From Histoplasma ohiense (Eukaryota; Ascomycota; Eurotiomycetes; Onygenales; Ajellomycetaceae), in assembly GCA_017607445.1 (NCBI GenBank), contig JAEVHH010000005.1, forward strand, positions 4,646,825-4,710,824: a stretch of 64,000 nt of DNA. The letters are read 5' to 3'. Below, piece by piece: positions 33,721 to 47,099 of the stretch. The notes below the pieces were generated by a model. That model had not been told where the DNA came from, did not search any database, and saw only the letters and a list, made by a program, of their open reading frames with translations. Position 1 is the stretch's first letter. Each line of letters begins with the position of its first letter. The position numbers and the translations under genes are program-made.

Positions 33721-34542
33721 TTGAGATCTCAGAATTATATAGAAGTAGATTGATACTAAGATTTAATTTTTATTCTTGTCAGATCTTGAGCTCAACAATC
33801 ATAGCTGCTGTCAGTATTGTTTTGAAGTCATTTCAGAGATTCTTCAGTGAATATATAATAGTATTTGAGCTGCACACAGAAGCACTCTAGTTCTGTCAAC
33901 AGACTAGATTCAAGATCAGACAGAGAAAGCTCTTCTGAATCAATGACTGCATCAATGTCTCTATTTGATGAGTTGTCTATCAATGCTATAGTGGAGTGTG
34001 GAGTGGAAGAATGTTAGAGTTTGTGCAACTGTAGAGTGGGTTCACAAGAAGAAGAACACTTGTTGCTATATGAATGAATGAACAGACAGTCTAAAATTGA
34101 GTAGACTGTTTGTTTAAAATCATACATTGTTCTATTCTCAAATGCACTATCTGTTCTGAGAAGCACAATTTCAGTGATGTTTTTCATATTCTGATCTATA
34201 TTAGCTTCAAGAGCCATCTCTCCCTCTACTTCAAGCTATTAAGAAGTCTCACTCAGTTGCTAAACCTCTCAAACAGTCTGTCAGAACTAGCCATCTTCCC
34301 AACTATTTAGATTCTCAGATGCCTCTTTCATACATTGCCACTGACAACAGTCACACTCTTATTCAAGAAATCTTAAGAATCAGCAGTGCTACAAATAACA
34401 TCTCTAAACAATCTTCTGCAGCTCATGCACCACTGTGGCTTATATGTCAATCAAAAATGTTGCTACTCTCTGAGATAGAAAACATAATTGACTGAAAGTC
34501 AGTATCTGACTTCTCTACATCTAAAGAGTTGAAAGAGATGAG
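33721..34542. other. Unassigned degenerate sequence before copy 2
   Basis: No domain recognised. Short frames such as YIATDNSHTLIQEIL near 34330 might be an old coding relic that copy 2 interrupts, since the sequence continues after 40740. A stretch near 33990-34010 (GGAGTGTGGAGTGGAAGAAT) resembles chromovirus U3 sequence. Confidence 0.3.
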
Positions 34543-35139
34543 TGTAACGGGCGTACTTCGATTAACGATTTGGTACTATTCTAATTACAGATTACAAATT
34601 GATTAAGGAAAGAAAGAGAAAAGAAATCAGAAGAAAAGGTCATATGAAGAGGGTTCTTATAGAGGAAAGTTCAGAGCAGAAGAATATCAGAAGCCACTCC
34701 ACAGTGAAGTGCAGAGTGGAAGAATATTAAGAGATATGCATAAGAATCATTAGAAGCTACATGAGTGTGGAACATGGGGCAGAGAAATTGTTGAGAGCTA
34801 TGCAGAAGAATTGTTAGAGACTATATGAGTGTGGAACACAGAGTGGAAGAATGTAAGAAGCTACACAGAAGAATTGTTAGAGACTACATAAGTGCAGAAC
34901 ACAGAGTGGGAGAATGTAAGAAGCTACACAGAAGAATCATTAGAGACTATACAAGTGCAGAGCATGGAATGAAAGAATGTTAAGAGCTACACAGAAGAAT
35001 TGTTAGAAACTACATGAGTGTGGAGCACAGAGTGGAAGAACATCAAGGGTTACACAAGATGACAACAGCCAGGAACAAGCAGATGCAGAAGGGGAGTTGG
35101 TTGTGTAAGTTAATTACTAATGAGTGCTAATCCATCACA
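34543..35139 (-). repeat. 3' LTR of chromovirus copy 2 (597 bp)
   Basis: The outer end (34543-34575) keeps four CpGs, GTAACGGGCGTACTTCGATT-type. The inner end (35020-35139) keeps none. Confidence 0.95.
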
Positions 35140-38100
35140 TTATCCCCCTCTACCAGGGTGAGTGAGGACTTGTAGGTGTTGAGGGCGGCGGTGTCCTCCA
35201 AGGCAGATGCAGGTTCCCAGGTCAGATGATTGTATTCTACCCATTTGACAAGGTATTTGCAGCAGCAGTGGTTGGTTCTATCATCAAGAATTGCTTTGAT
35301 TTCTCACTTGAGTTTGTTGTCTTCTTCTACAATGGCAGGTGGCTGTCAATTGGAGGTTCTCTGTGAGGGGAATGGATCCTCAGCTGTGGGTTGGAGCAGG
35401 TTCATATGAAAGACATCATGGATGCCAGGTGAGGTGTTGAGTTGATAATCATGTGTGTCTAGCACTTCCTTCACTGTATACTTGATATGATGATAATCTA
35501 GCATACACAAGAGGTGGTCTGTTCTTATGTTCTTGAGATCCAGTCAGACTTTGTCTTCTATATGATATCAGATTACAGAACTCCTTCTGATGTTTGTTTG
35601 ATTCTTATAATCTTACTAAGTGCTGGTCATTGAAGCTTCTGTCCATTCATGAACTTTCTTCAGCTTGCTCACAATGTTCTCTGCTGTCTGTATGAGGCTG
35701 CGGGTGTACGCGGTTTCTCAGAGAGTCTCAGAGAAGTCCAGAACCTCTAAGTTGTATCTGTGTAGAAGGAAGAATGAGCTTACATCTGTTGTAATGGAAT
35801 CTTGACTGTTAATTGCAATCTCAGCATGTGGCAGCAGGTTGCTTCAGTTGTCTTGTGTGTAATTGCAGAACTTACAGAGAATGTTCTTTACTGTTTGTAT
35901 CATTCTCTCAGTAGCTTCATCAGTCTCTGAGTGATACATCATTGATAACTTTCATTCAATTCTTAATAATTGGCATACACAGGCCCAGAGTGCACTGATG
36001 AATTGACTGTCTCTATCTGACACAATGAATGAAGGCAGACTGTGTATATGATAGAACAGGCTTCTGATGAAGGCATCTGCAACTACTTCAGCATCCATCT
36101 TGTCACAGAGCTGTAGTATTACACCCTTGCTGAGTCAGTTGACAATGACTAGAATGTTTGTAGAACCTTCACTTTTGAGTAAGGAAACTGCAAAATCAAT
36201 AGCTATATCACATCAAGTTCAGTCAGAAACAGATAAGAGCTTCAGCATCTCTTTTCAGCATTCACATCATGCTGTCACTGAGCTGCAGTGATCACAGTTG
36301 TGTACAAACCAGTGTATATCTTTTGACATATCTGATCAGTAGAATTCTTGAGTGACAATGTTGTACATGATTTCACATTCTGAGTGCTCAGTCATCAGTG
36401 AGTCATGAATTTCTTGCATGATCTGTGTTTGTAGAGGTTCTGAATCGGAGACCCATCACCTATCTTGAAAGTGTAAGCAGTTGTCATTGTCAATTGAACA
36501 TGCTGAGATATCTGTTCTTGGGTATACACCTGCAGGGAATCAAGGTGCTTTGCTTTGTACAGCTTCAGCAGCTTGTTGTCAGAATTCATCTGTCTCTGTC
36601 ACTAGTCTCCATTGTTCTTTGAGCAAGGGTTCTTGAGCTCGGAACTGGTTGATATGTACATGGGGTTCATCTGATTGTGTAGGACTTTCTATAATTGCAG
36701 GGTTGATTAACTGATGCTCTCAGTGTTTCCATCTGTCATCCAAGTCATCAGATGGCATATCTTGTTCTCAGCAGGACAGAGCATCTGCAAGAGTGTTCTC
36801 TACTTCAGATTGATAACAAATTGTGAATGAAAAACAGTTAAGAAACAATGATCAACACATATGTCTCTCAGTGAGCTTACAAGTGGTTGTGAAGTACTCT
36901 AGATTCTTATGATCAGTAACAATCTTGAATCTCTCAACACTCATGAGTTCAGATTCCCATTCTTCAAGGCATTGTATGATCACTAGAAGCTTTTTGTTGT
37001 AGATCTTGTAGTTGCATTCAGCAGGTGACATCTTTTTCAAAGTGAAGGCACAAGATTGTAGAACATTTTTGTTGTCATATTGCATCAGTGCTCCATCTAC
37101 TACATAACCTGAGGTGTCTGTTTCAAGAATCATATGCTTATCTGAATCAAATGATTGCAGTATTGAGATGTTTGTGAACATACACTTCAGCTTTTTGAAT
37201 GCTGCATCTGCTTTGTCAGTTCATTGGAATACAGCATCTTTCCGGGTCAGGTCTGTTAGTGGTTGTACAATATTGGAGAAGTCCTTGATAAACCTTCAGT
37301 AGAAGTTGACAAACTCTAGAAAGCTTCTAGTTTCTTTTACTGAGACTGATACCTCCCAGTTGAGAATTGCTTTCATCTTCTTAGAATCCATACATACACC
37401 TTTTTCAGCTTCAATGATGAATCCTAGATAGGTTGTAGACTTGGTCTTGAAGTCACATTTGTCAATGTCCACTTGCAGTCCAGCTTTTCATAGGCAGTCA
37501 AGAACTTGTTGTATGTGCTTATGATACTCAGTGAGTGATCCATCAGTGAAGATTAAGATATCATCCATGTACACTGAGGCAATCTCATTGAGCAGATCTC
37601 ATAGGGCCCAGTTAATGTATTTCTGGAATGTACTCAGAGTGTTCACTAATCCAAAGAGGGTCACTGTCCATTCATATAATCTGTAATGTGTATGAAAGGC
37701 AGTTAGCCATTCATCACCTTTATTAATCCTTATCTTGTAGAAGGCTGCAGAGATGTCAAGTTTTGTAAATCATTTTGCTTTTTCTATTCATTTGAGTGTT
37801 TCATTGATGAGTGGGAGGAGGTATTGATCCTTCTGCATAATCTTGTTGAGTCCTTGATAATCAACACAGAATCATAAGTCATCTTCTGATTTCTTTGCAA
37901 ACAGTACAGATGCTGCAGCAGATGAGTTGCTAACACAAATGAAGTCTTTGTCTAGTAATTCATTGAGTGTTTTTCATAGAATGAGGAGCTTGTTGCATGA
38001 CATGCTGTAGAGAGGACCTCAGAGTAGTTGTGGGTTCTTACTGTCTTTCTTGATAAGCTTGATTGTATGATCTATGCTGGGTTCTTGGTGAGGGGGAAGC

Positions 38101-38777
38101 TTTTCAGCTTCTTTCTCATCAAACACATCTGCAAAGTCTTTGTACAATTCAGATAGTTTCTTGCACAGTTTCTTGAAATCTTTAGATTCTAACTTTTCTA
38201 ACACTTTCTTGATATCCACTATGCTAGCAGCAAACACTTGGATGTTCTTCTTCTCATGCACTTGATGGATTAGTAGTTTGTATGCTTTCACTGATATCTG
38301 GGTGAGATCAGCAGTTCTATCAACATTCTTCTCATAAACACAGTCACCTCCTGGGAAAATAAGGCAGTGGTTGCATGCATCCAACAAGGTTCCAAATTCT
38401 GTGAGCCATGATAGACTGAGCATTAGATTGTACTCAAGGTCTTGTATTTTGTATGCATATATGTTCTTTTTCTCATGTCCTTCTATGTTGACATTAAATC
38501 TTACCATGTTGTAGAAGGTGGATCCTCTGGGGCTGTCAAATCCACTGAGCTTACACAGTTTGAAAAAGGGGATATGCTGGAGCTTATGCTTCTCGACCAG
38601 CTGGATGTCTATAAGAGTGTAGTGAAGAAAACCACTGTCTATCATTGCTTGTATGTTGACTAAGCTATTTACAATGGCAGAGATCATGATTGCATTCACT
38701 TGCATCTTCTGCTTGAATCTCCAGCTAGCTTTCTGCTTCTTGAGCTTTTGTTCATGTTTTAGAGTGAGAGCTCATCT
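35127..38777 (-). pseudogene. pol: Chromovirus copy 2 pol, 1217 codons
   Basis: It has the same length and domain order as copy 1. An open block of 228 codons (38019-38705) covers the end of gag-pol overlap, protease (AMIDSGFLHYTLID) and linker. RNase H is open at 36852-37181 (LETDTSGYVVDGALMQYD, VTDHKNLEYF). RT, integrase and chromodomain are readable with stops. The chromodomain keeps KYLVKWVEYN with TGG where copy 1 has TGA. It ends 13 bases inside the 3' LTR. Confidence 0.9.
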
Positions 38778-39772
38778 TTTCTCTGTTCTTGCCTATCCAC
38801 AGGCGACACAGCATTCATGCATGTGAGGGGTTTACTCAGAGCAATCACATTTGAATATTGATTTGTGAAGTGTTCTGGCTTGTCACAGTGTATGCAGACT
38901 TCTCTGATGATTCAGTCAGTGGTGTTCTTCTCTGAGATGTTAGGAATCCTCAGACAGCTTGTGTTCACATATGAGACTCAGTTCATTGATTCTGATTCAG
39001 AGATGGGGGATGCTGCAGAGTGATTCAGAGCATACACATTTGTTCAGTGAAATCCTCTGCAATTTTGGAGCATGCAGAACTGAGACAGATCATTGTTCAA
39101 CAGACAAAGATTAGTGCAGAATTCACTGTATATTGAGAGCTTCAGACATTCTATACTTTGATTATGCAATTGAAAGTTCAAGTTCTTGAACAATATGTTG
39201 ATCTTGACAGTGTTGTCTCAGTCTTGCCCACCTGCTTCTAGGAGCTTGTGATTGAATTCAGAAAGATAAGTTATCAATGTGACATTCATCTGATGAGTTC
39301 AATTAAGCCAGTCTAACACCTTGGCTTGAAGTGTAGAATTGAGGAAGAGAGAGTTGAGTTGTTGAAAGACTAGCTCTGATGTATGCTGATGGTCCTGGCA
39401 ATGGCTCATTCAGAGTTGGAATTTTGCTAATGTGTTGCCATCCAACCTGCTATGGATATACCACACTTGATTGGATAGTGAGCCTATTGCTTGTTCATTG
39501 ATGTTCAATTTGGTGTTCACTTTTGACTTTCACATGAGATAGAGTGCTAGATCTTTCTTGTATTTGTTGAGGATTGAAAGCTTCTCTCTTGGGGGCTTTT
39601 CATGAGGCGTGGGTGTAGAAGGAATGATGAATATGGAAGTGCTCATCTCAGCAAGTTGTTGTTGCAATTCAGCCATCTGTAGCACCTGCTGCTGGAGGAT
39701 GCTTTGTAGGTCTAAGTTATCATCCACCATGTTTGGGTGTGGTGGGTGTTTGTAGAATTGCTTGTAGTTCAT
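38759..39772 (-). pseudogene. gag: Chromovirus copy 2 gag, 338 codons
   Basis: Starts MNYKQFYKHPPHPNMVDDNL and has a Gln-rich SILQQQVLQMAELQQQLAEM segment predicted to coil. The zinc knuckle near 38862-38905 is recognisable. The first 86 codons include the region lost to stops in copy 1. The gag stop overlaps pol in the -1 frame as in copy 1. Confidence 0.9.
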
Positions 39773-40138
39773 TTTGATATCTAAGAACATATAATAATAA
39801 AAAAAAGAAAAGAAATACTTGATCCTCTTGCAGACACTATTTGCAGTGTTGTGATGCTAAGCTTGATCAAGCTTCTTTGTGAACACTATTCACAGTGTTA
39901 CAGTTTGTAGGCACTTGGGCCTTGTAGAACACAGTTGATTGTGTTTCAGATGCTTAGGCACAATGGCCTATATAACTAACAATAAGAGCACTCAGACCCA
40001 TGAGAGATCTCTTGTAACAACTAGACACTCAGACCTGTAAACAACACACTCAAGTGTAAGAACTGATAACAATGCACTCAGATGTAAGAACTAATAATGA
40101 GGCACTTGAGCCTTAAACACAGAAGAATCAATTTGTAA

Positions 40139-40735
40139 TGTAATGAGTGTACTTTGATTAATGATTTGGTACTATCCTAATTACAGATTATGAATTGATT
40201 AAGGAAAGAAAGAGAAAAGAAATCAGAAGAAAAGATTGTATGAAGAGGGTTCTTATAGAGGAAAGTTCAGAGCAGAAGAATATCAGAAGCCACTCCACAG
40301 TGAAGTGTGGAGTGGAAGAATATTAAGAGATACACATAAGAATTGTTAGAAGCTACACAAGTGCAGAATGTGGGGTGGAGAAATTGTTGAGAGCTATGTG
40401 GAAGAATTGTTAGAGACTATGTGAGTGTGGAACACAGAGTGGGAGAATGTAAGGAGCTATGCAGAAGAATTGTTAGAGACTATGTGAGTGTGGAACACAG
40501 AGTGGGAGAATGTAAGGAGCTACACGGAAGAATCATTAGAGACTATGTGAGTGCAGAGCATGGAACAGAAGAATGTTAAGAGCTATGTGGAAGAATTGTT
40601 AGAAACTATATGAGCGTGGAGCACGGAGCGGAAGAACATCGAGGGTTATGTGAGGTGACAACGGCCAGGAACAAGCGGGTGCAGGAGGGGAGTTGGTTGT
40701 GTAAGTTAATTACTAACGGGTGCTAACCCGTCACA
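40139..40735 (-). repeat. 5' LTR of chromovirus copy 2 (597 bp)
   Basis: It shows four clear 63-bp U3 units (GAAGAATTGTTAGAGACTAT start). The outer 125 bases (40611-40735) keep eight CpGs; the inner end (40139-40175) keeps none. Confidence 0.95.
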
Positions 40736-40740
40736 ATGAG

Positions 40741-41289
40741 ATCTGTCAGTCAAGAGAATAAGTTTCTTGTTGAATAAGTTGATAGTTCTTATACTGCTTT
40801 GCTGCATTGATCAGAACACTCAGTTACTTCTAGCCTCTTTCCAAATAATGATATACTGAAGTAGATTGCTAATGACAATGATAAAGAATCTATAACAGAA
40901 AGAGATTATATGACTGAAAAGTATTTTATCATTCTTTCATCTTATATCTCAATATATCTCTACTATAAGAACTTTTATTGTATGATTTTTTCTTCTACTC
41001 TCTTTTCACTTTCTTATCTTAATCAATTTGTAATCTATTATCAGAATAGTGTCAAGTGTGTTGATGATGCTGTTGAGAACTTGAGATAGATTGTATGAAC
41101 TGCACAGATGATATAAACAGTTCAATTCACATCAATGATAACATCTGATTAATCAGTGGCAAATCCATTACAATAAGTTTATATATCTTATATACTGTTT
41201 AGATATTGTATATAATTATAAGTATAATTTACACTATCTATAATATCTATCAGATTTGTACAATATACACTGTGTAGGCAGCTTATTTG
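40741..41289. other. Unassigned flank with LTR-like relic
   Basis: 40960-41075 resembles the R/U5 part of the chromovirus LTR (CTATAAGAACTTTTATTG, then CTTTCTTATCTTAATCAATTTGTAATCT-like sequence). It may be the end of a much older LTR, ending near ATCCATTACA at about 41173. No coding content. Confidence 0.35.
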
Positions 41290-43240
41290 AAGATAGTACA
41301 ATAAATTCATTGCAGATAATACATTGATTACAGATAGTACATTCATTGCAGATAGTACATTCATTGCAGATGATACATTCAGTGTGGATAGTACATCTGT
41401 TGCAGATGGTGCATTCAGTGCATTTGTGTAATGCACTTGTTTATTTATTTCCTTTGTACTCTCTTCTTTTATTCTTACCTCTTTTCATTATATTCTCACT
41501 ACTGCTATTTCTATATGTATATATATATATATGAATGTATGTATTTCATACATCTTCTTCTCTCTTTCTTTTTCTTCTTAGAAATTAGCTACTATTATTA
41601 CTACTACTATAATTACTACTATTATTATCATTCACTATACTATCTACTATCTTCTGCTATTCACTCTTCACACTGTATTCACCTCTCACAATTTGTTGCA
41701 GGTGGTGCATTTGTTGCAGATAGTACATTTATTGCAGATGATGCATTCATTGCAAATAGTACATTCATTGCAGATAGTACATCTATTGCAGATGGTGCAT
41801 TTATTGCAGATAGTACATTCATTGCAGATGATGCATTCAGTGCAGATAGTACATCTGTTACAGATAGTACATCTGTTGCAGATGATGCATTCAGTGCAGA
41901 TAGTACATTCATTGCAGATGATACATTCAGTGCAGATAGTACATCTGTTGCAGATGATGCATTCAGTGCAGATAGTACATTCATTGCAGATAGTACATTC
42001 ATTGCAGATGATGAATTCATTGCAGATAGTATATTTATTACAGATAGTATATTCATTGCAAATAGTACATTCATTGCAGATGATGTATCTGTTGCAGATA
42101 GTATGTACATTCATTGCAGATAGTACATCTATTGCAGATGGTGCATTTATTACAGATAGTACATTCATTGCAGATGATGCATCAGATGCAGATAGTACAT
42201 CTGTTGCAGATAGTACATTTATTGTGGATGGTGCATTCAGTGCAGATAGTACATCTGTTGCAGATAGTACATTCATTGCAGATGATGAATTCATTGCAGA
42301 TAGTATATTTATTACAGATAGTATATTCATTGCAAATAGTACATTCATTGCAGATGATGTATCTGTTGCAGATGATAAATTCATTGTAAATAGTACATTT
42401 ATTACATATGATGCATTTGTTGCAGATAGTACATTCATTGCAGATGGTGCATTCAGTGTAGATAGTACATCTATTGCAGATGATGCATCTGATGCAGATA
42501 GTACATCTGTTGCAGATGATGTATCTGATGCAGATAGTACATCTGTTGCAGATAGTACATCTGTTGCAGATGATGTATTCAGTGTAGATAGTACATCTAT
42601 TGCAGATGATGCATTCAGTGCAGATAGTACATCTGTTGCAGATAGTACATCTGTTGCAGATGATGCATTCAGTGCAGATAGTACATCTATTGCAGATGGT
42701 GCATTCAATGCAGATAGTACATCTGTTGCAGATAGTACATCTGTTGCAGATAATGCATTCAGTGTAGATAGTACATCTATTGCAGATGATGCATTTGATG
42801 CAGATAGTACATTTGTTGCAGATAGTACATCTATTGCAGATGATGCATTCAGTGCAGATAGTACATTCATTGCAGATGATGCATTCATTGCAGATGATGC
42901 ATCTGATGCAGATAGTACATCTGTTGCAGATAGTACATTCATTGCAGATAGTACATTCATTGCAGATGATGAATTCATTGCAGATAGTATATTTATTACA
43001 GATAGTATATTCATTGCAAATAGTACATTCATTGCAGATGATGTATCTGTTGCAGATGATAAATTCATTGTAAATAGTACATTTATTGCATATGATGCAT
43101 TTGTTGCAGATAGTACATTCATTGCAGATGGTGCATTCAGTGCAGATAGTACATCTATTGCAGATAGTACATCTGTTGCAGATGATGCATTCAGTACAGA
43201 TAGTACATCTATTGCAGATGGTGCATTTGATGCAGATAGT
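41290..43240. repeat. 18-bp minisatellite, centromere-proximal half
   Basis: Units of the form TGCAGATRRTRCATYYRT repeat about 90 times, interrupted by a solo LTR at 41427-41690. Frames on both strands are open for hundreds of codons because no unit contains a stop. The array continues at 56296 after Gypsy B. Confidence 0.95.
41427..41690 (+). repeat. Solo LTR of the Gypsy A family (264 bp) inside the minisatellite
   Basis: TGTAATGCAC...CTCACA ends and a 5-bp duplication ATTTG on both sides (41422-41426, 41691-41695). Its reverse complement matches the 5' LTR of Gypsy A. It is the product of LTR-LTR recombination. Confidence 0.9.
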
Positions 43241-43511
43241 TGTAATAGACGCAACGGAGATATCTATATTAGAAAATAGCTATGTGGCGATAGAAGAACA
43301 CAGAACACGCCAGAATTAATGAAGAGGGACATAGTGCACAGCATCATAGATGGCTGTAGTGCATGGTAGTCACCTATATAATACTCACTGATATCTGTAG
43401 ATATTAGGAGATCAGTGATTAGCTTTGAATAATAGAGATTGCTACCTTCTTAACATTCTACATGTGTACTTCACACTACTTCTGTAATTATATCTACAAC
43501 CATCTCTTACA
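43241..43511 (+). repeat. 5' LTR of Gypsy B (271 bp)
   Basis: TGTAATAGACGCAACGGAG start, CTCTTACA end. Four CpGs survive in the first 75 bases; the 3' LTR has none at the same places. Confidence 0.95.
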
Positions 43512-43616
43512 ATTCTAATCACTCATAACTTTATTTGAGTGGTCTGTTGTTACACACACCTACAATAAAGCATGCAATGTTAGTTAAAACACACAACATT
43601 AGTTAAAATACACAAG

Positions 43617-44793
43617 ATGGTTTCAATATGTGTAAGATCTCTTGAAAACCAATCTGAATCTTCTACTGCCTTCAATGATCACAATGTGCATTTGCAACAG
43701 TTGAATGATCAAATTCATGAATGAGAGCAGCAATTAGCTATTCTGCATGCACAACAGCAGCTCAATGAGTTGGAAGCACAGATTTGTGAAGATACTCTCA
43801 TTGAGTCTCAATTAATCCAGAATATCACCACAGAACCACTGCAAAATCAATCTGTGAATGATATGAATGATGATAATGAAACACCACTGAGGTTGGAGAT
43901 TAAGGACTATTATTGAGGAAAAAATATGTTAGAATTCAAGGACTATAAAGATTGCATGTTGACTCTCTTTACACACCACTGCTGGTATTATTGAAAGGAA
44001 GAACACAAGATAAATGATGCTAAACTCTATCTTGACACCCACATTAAGCAGAAATGGTTGAATTTTGTATCATCATATAAGAGATGTGGAGGAGCAACAC
44101 TGTTGACTTTTGATGATATGTTATCACATCTAGAAATGCAAATTAACAATCCACAGAACCAGCACTGATTGGTGAGTCAAAAGTTTCAAGATATAAAGCA
44201 ACAAGAATGGCAATTGATACACAATTTCTCTAAATATCTCAAAGACTGAGAATACTACTTACCCTCATATAGCAAAGAATAAAGAATGGATAACTTGTGT
44301 AGTAAGATATTGAAGATATTATGCACAGAACTCAATCATCAAAATCAAGAGCTTCAGAACTACAAAGAGTTGCTTCAAACTCTACAGACTCTCAAGAAAA
44401 ATATGTCAGAGCAACAGTGTACTATCTACAAAGAAAGATCTGCAATATTTGTAGAGAATCAGCATTGTTCTGATAAATCTAGCAATCATTGAAACAAGAG
44501 GAAACAAGAGAAACAAACAGATTCAACTGAACAAATCAAGAAAGATAAATATAACTGAATGAAGAAGTGTTCTCACTGTCATAAAAAGGATCATATTGTA
44601 AATGATTGTTGAATGTTACATCTCAAAAAGTACAATCAAGTTTGACAAGCAAAAAATCAACAATCTCAATTGTAGAAGCAGCTGCTGCATTGGGAATATG
44701 AACAACTAGACTGCAAGATAAACAATTATTGACAATGAATATGTAGATGCTGACAGAAGCAGAATGGTCGATGATGTGGATGCTAGTGAATTC
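43617..44793 (+). pseudogene. gag: Gypsy B gag
   Basis: The frame begins MVSICVRSLENQSESS and contains a Gln-rich helical segment (QQLAILHAQQQLNELEAQI). A capsid-like centre follows, with TLFTHHCWYY and IKQKWLNFVSSYKR. A CCHC knuckle CSHCHKKDHIVNDC lies at 44568-44609. It carries TGA at likely Trp/Arg codons and TAG at likely Gln. The protease of pol lies in the -1 frame relative to it, so a frameshift is likely; the slip site is not identified. Confidence 0.8.
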
Positions 44794-47099
44794 TGACACA
44801 GATGCAAACTTCATATTCCATGTCTGAGCATCAAAATATTTCTCAAAGACAGAAGATAAATCAAAAGTAGTGGAAGCAGTTGATAATCATAAGATTAAAT
44901 CATATAAACAACAAAGAGCTGCAATGAAGATTATCAATGATGAACACATTCTTCAAGAAGAATTCCATCATTTCAAAGAAATCAATATTAGCAGATATGA
45001 TATAATTTTGAGCATGCTGTGATTGAAAGCTGTGAACTCTGATATCAACTGGGTGTGAAGATGCTGAATCTATAGAAAAGCATCAAATATTAACCACATA
45101 CATCTAAATACTGCTAAAGAATTCACAACACTAATTGATGATGGCAATATTATATTCACTGTCTTATCATTACAAGCTGCGAGTGCAGCAACTGAGTCAA
45201 ATATTCCAGATGATTATAAAGATTATCTTGATGTATTCTGAGAAGACATATCTGATGCAGAACATGCATTTCATGATCATGTCATAGAGCTCAAATCTGA
45301 CAAGAAACCCTCATATCAATCAATATATAACTTATCACCTCAAGAACTCTCTGTCCTCCAAGAATATATTGAAAAGATGTTAGAGAAGAATTGAATATGT
45401 TCATCCAAGAGCCCAGCCAACACATCAGTGTTATTCACATCAAAGAAAGATGGAACCCTGCATCTTTGTGTGGATTATCAAGAATTGAATGAAATAACAG
45501 TCAAGAATCAATATCCACTGTCTTTGATAAGTGAAATACTTGATAGATTAGCAGATGTCAAAATATATACACAATTGAACCTTAGAGATGTATATCATAG
45601 AATTCACATACAAGCAGAGAATGAATGAAAAACAGCATTTCAAACACAATATGAATATTTTGAATATCTAGTCTTATCTTTTGAGCTAATCAATGCCTCT
45701 GTGACCTTTCAATCTTATATCAACAAAGCCCTTAGTGATCTTTTAGATGTATATTGCATGGCTTATCTTGATGATATCATAATCTATTCAAACACACTTG
45801 ATGAACATGTTGTCCATGTTAAGAATGTGCTGGAATGGTTAAGGCGATGGAGACTATATGCCAAACTTAGTAAGTGTATATTCCATGCAACAGAAATTGA
45901 ATTTTTGGGTTTTGTGATTACCACACAGAGCATTACTGTTGAGAAACACTGTGTTGACACAATTCTAGATTGACCAGAACTGCAAACTATAAACAAATTG
46001 CAAATATTTCTAGAATTCATCAATTTCTATTGTTGATTCATATACAAGTTCTCAATAATAACAGCACCTCTGACCAAATTGTTAAAAGGTTACAAAATGA
46101 AAAGAGAGAAGAATAACACATCTGTTCAGTTAGATAAAAACTGCAAGCATGCAATTTTGCAGTTAAAAGAATGCTTTACAAAAGCATCATTGTTGATCCA
46201 CTTTGATCTGCAGCAAAAACTCCATATAGAAATGGATGAATCTGATGTTGCAATTGCTGCAGTAATATCACAATTAATGAATGATGATTACTGACACCTG
46301 ATCACATTTTGGTCTAGAAAGCTCACAGAAACAGAAAGATGTTATCAAACATATGATCTAGAAATGTTGCTGATTGTAGAAGCTTTCAGGCAATGATGTC
46401 ACTACTTACATGATAGCAGACACTCAATAACTGTTTTATCTGATCATGTCAATCTTCAACACTTCATGATGATGAAGCAGCTAAATGAGTGTCAGATTTG
46501 CTGAATGGAAATGCTCTCAGTGTTTGATTTTGAAATAGAGCACTGTTCTGGGAAAAATAATCCCACAGATGCATCAAGTTGTTGCTCAGATTTTGTAAAA
46601 CATACAGCTCTCTTGACAAGACTCTCTACTCTGCAAGAGAAGCTGTGTAAGAGAATCTTTAAGTCACTAAAGACAAAAGAAAATACAAAGTTAGATCAAT
46701 GTGTCAAAATGATGTGAAAAGATCTGCAAGCTAATGAAAATTGTTGAGTGAAGAGACTCATAGTCATTGATGACAACAATCTCTGCAGAATAAAGAACAC
46801 ATCTGTGGATGAGAATGAGATTGCAGATGTTATGAAATTAAATCTAGAGACTCTGATGCCATGGATTCTAGCTGTCAAGGTATTTGAGTTTAGACTGGCC
46901 ATGTGACCGTGCATGGGACCATGACCAATTTTAGCATTGATCCCATTCTCGTATATTTTGGTCCTGGTTCCATATATTGTTTTTCAAACCAGTCACTTTA
47001 CACTATTTGTATTATAGCTCTGATCCCATTTCACTGTTTATGAGAAATATTTAGATCTCAAATACTGTTCTTATCTTGATTTCTGGGTCACAGTCCTGT

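Larger units (their letters stand above)
34543..40735 (-). mobile_element. Chromovirus (Ty3/Gypsy) copy 2, 6193 bp
   Basis: Complete minus-strand element: LTRs 40139-40735 (5') and 34543-35139 (3'), both 597 bp, and target duplication ATGAG (34538-34542 and 40736-40740). Gene order and lengths equal copy 1. It keeps more TGG and CGN codons than copy 1 at several sites, so it is somewhat less damaged. Confidence 0.95.

Noticed and set aside
41290..43240. CRISPR-like array
   Set aside because: Units are contiguous with no spacers, and the genome is eukaryotic.
41686..43279. Overlapping ORFs of 522 and 528 codons on opposite strands
   Set aside because: Both are translations of the 18-bp minisatellite, which has no stops in several frames. 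No start context, domain or flank supports a gene.
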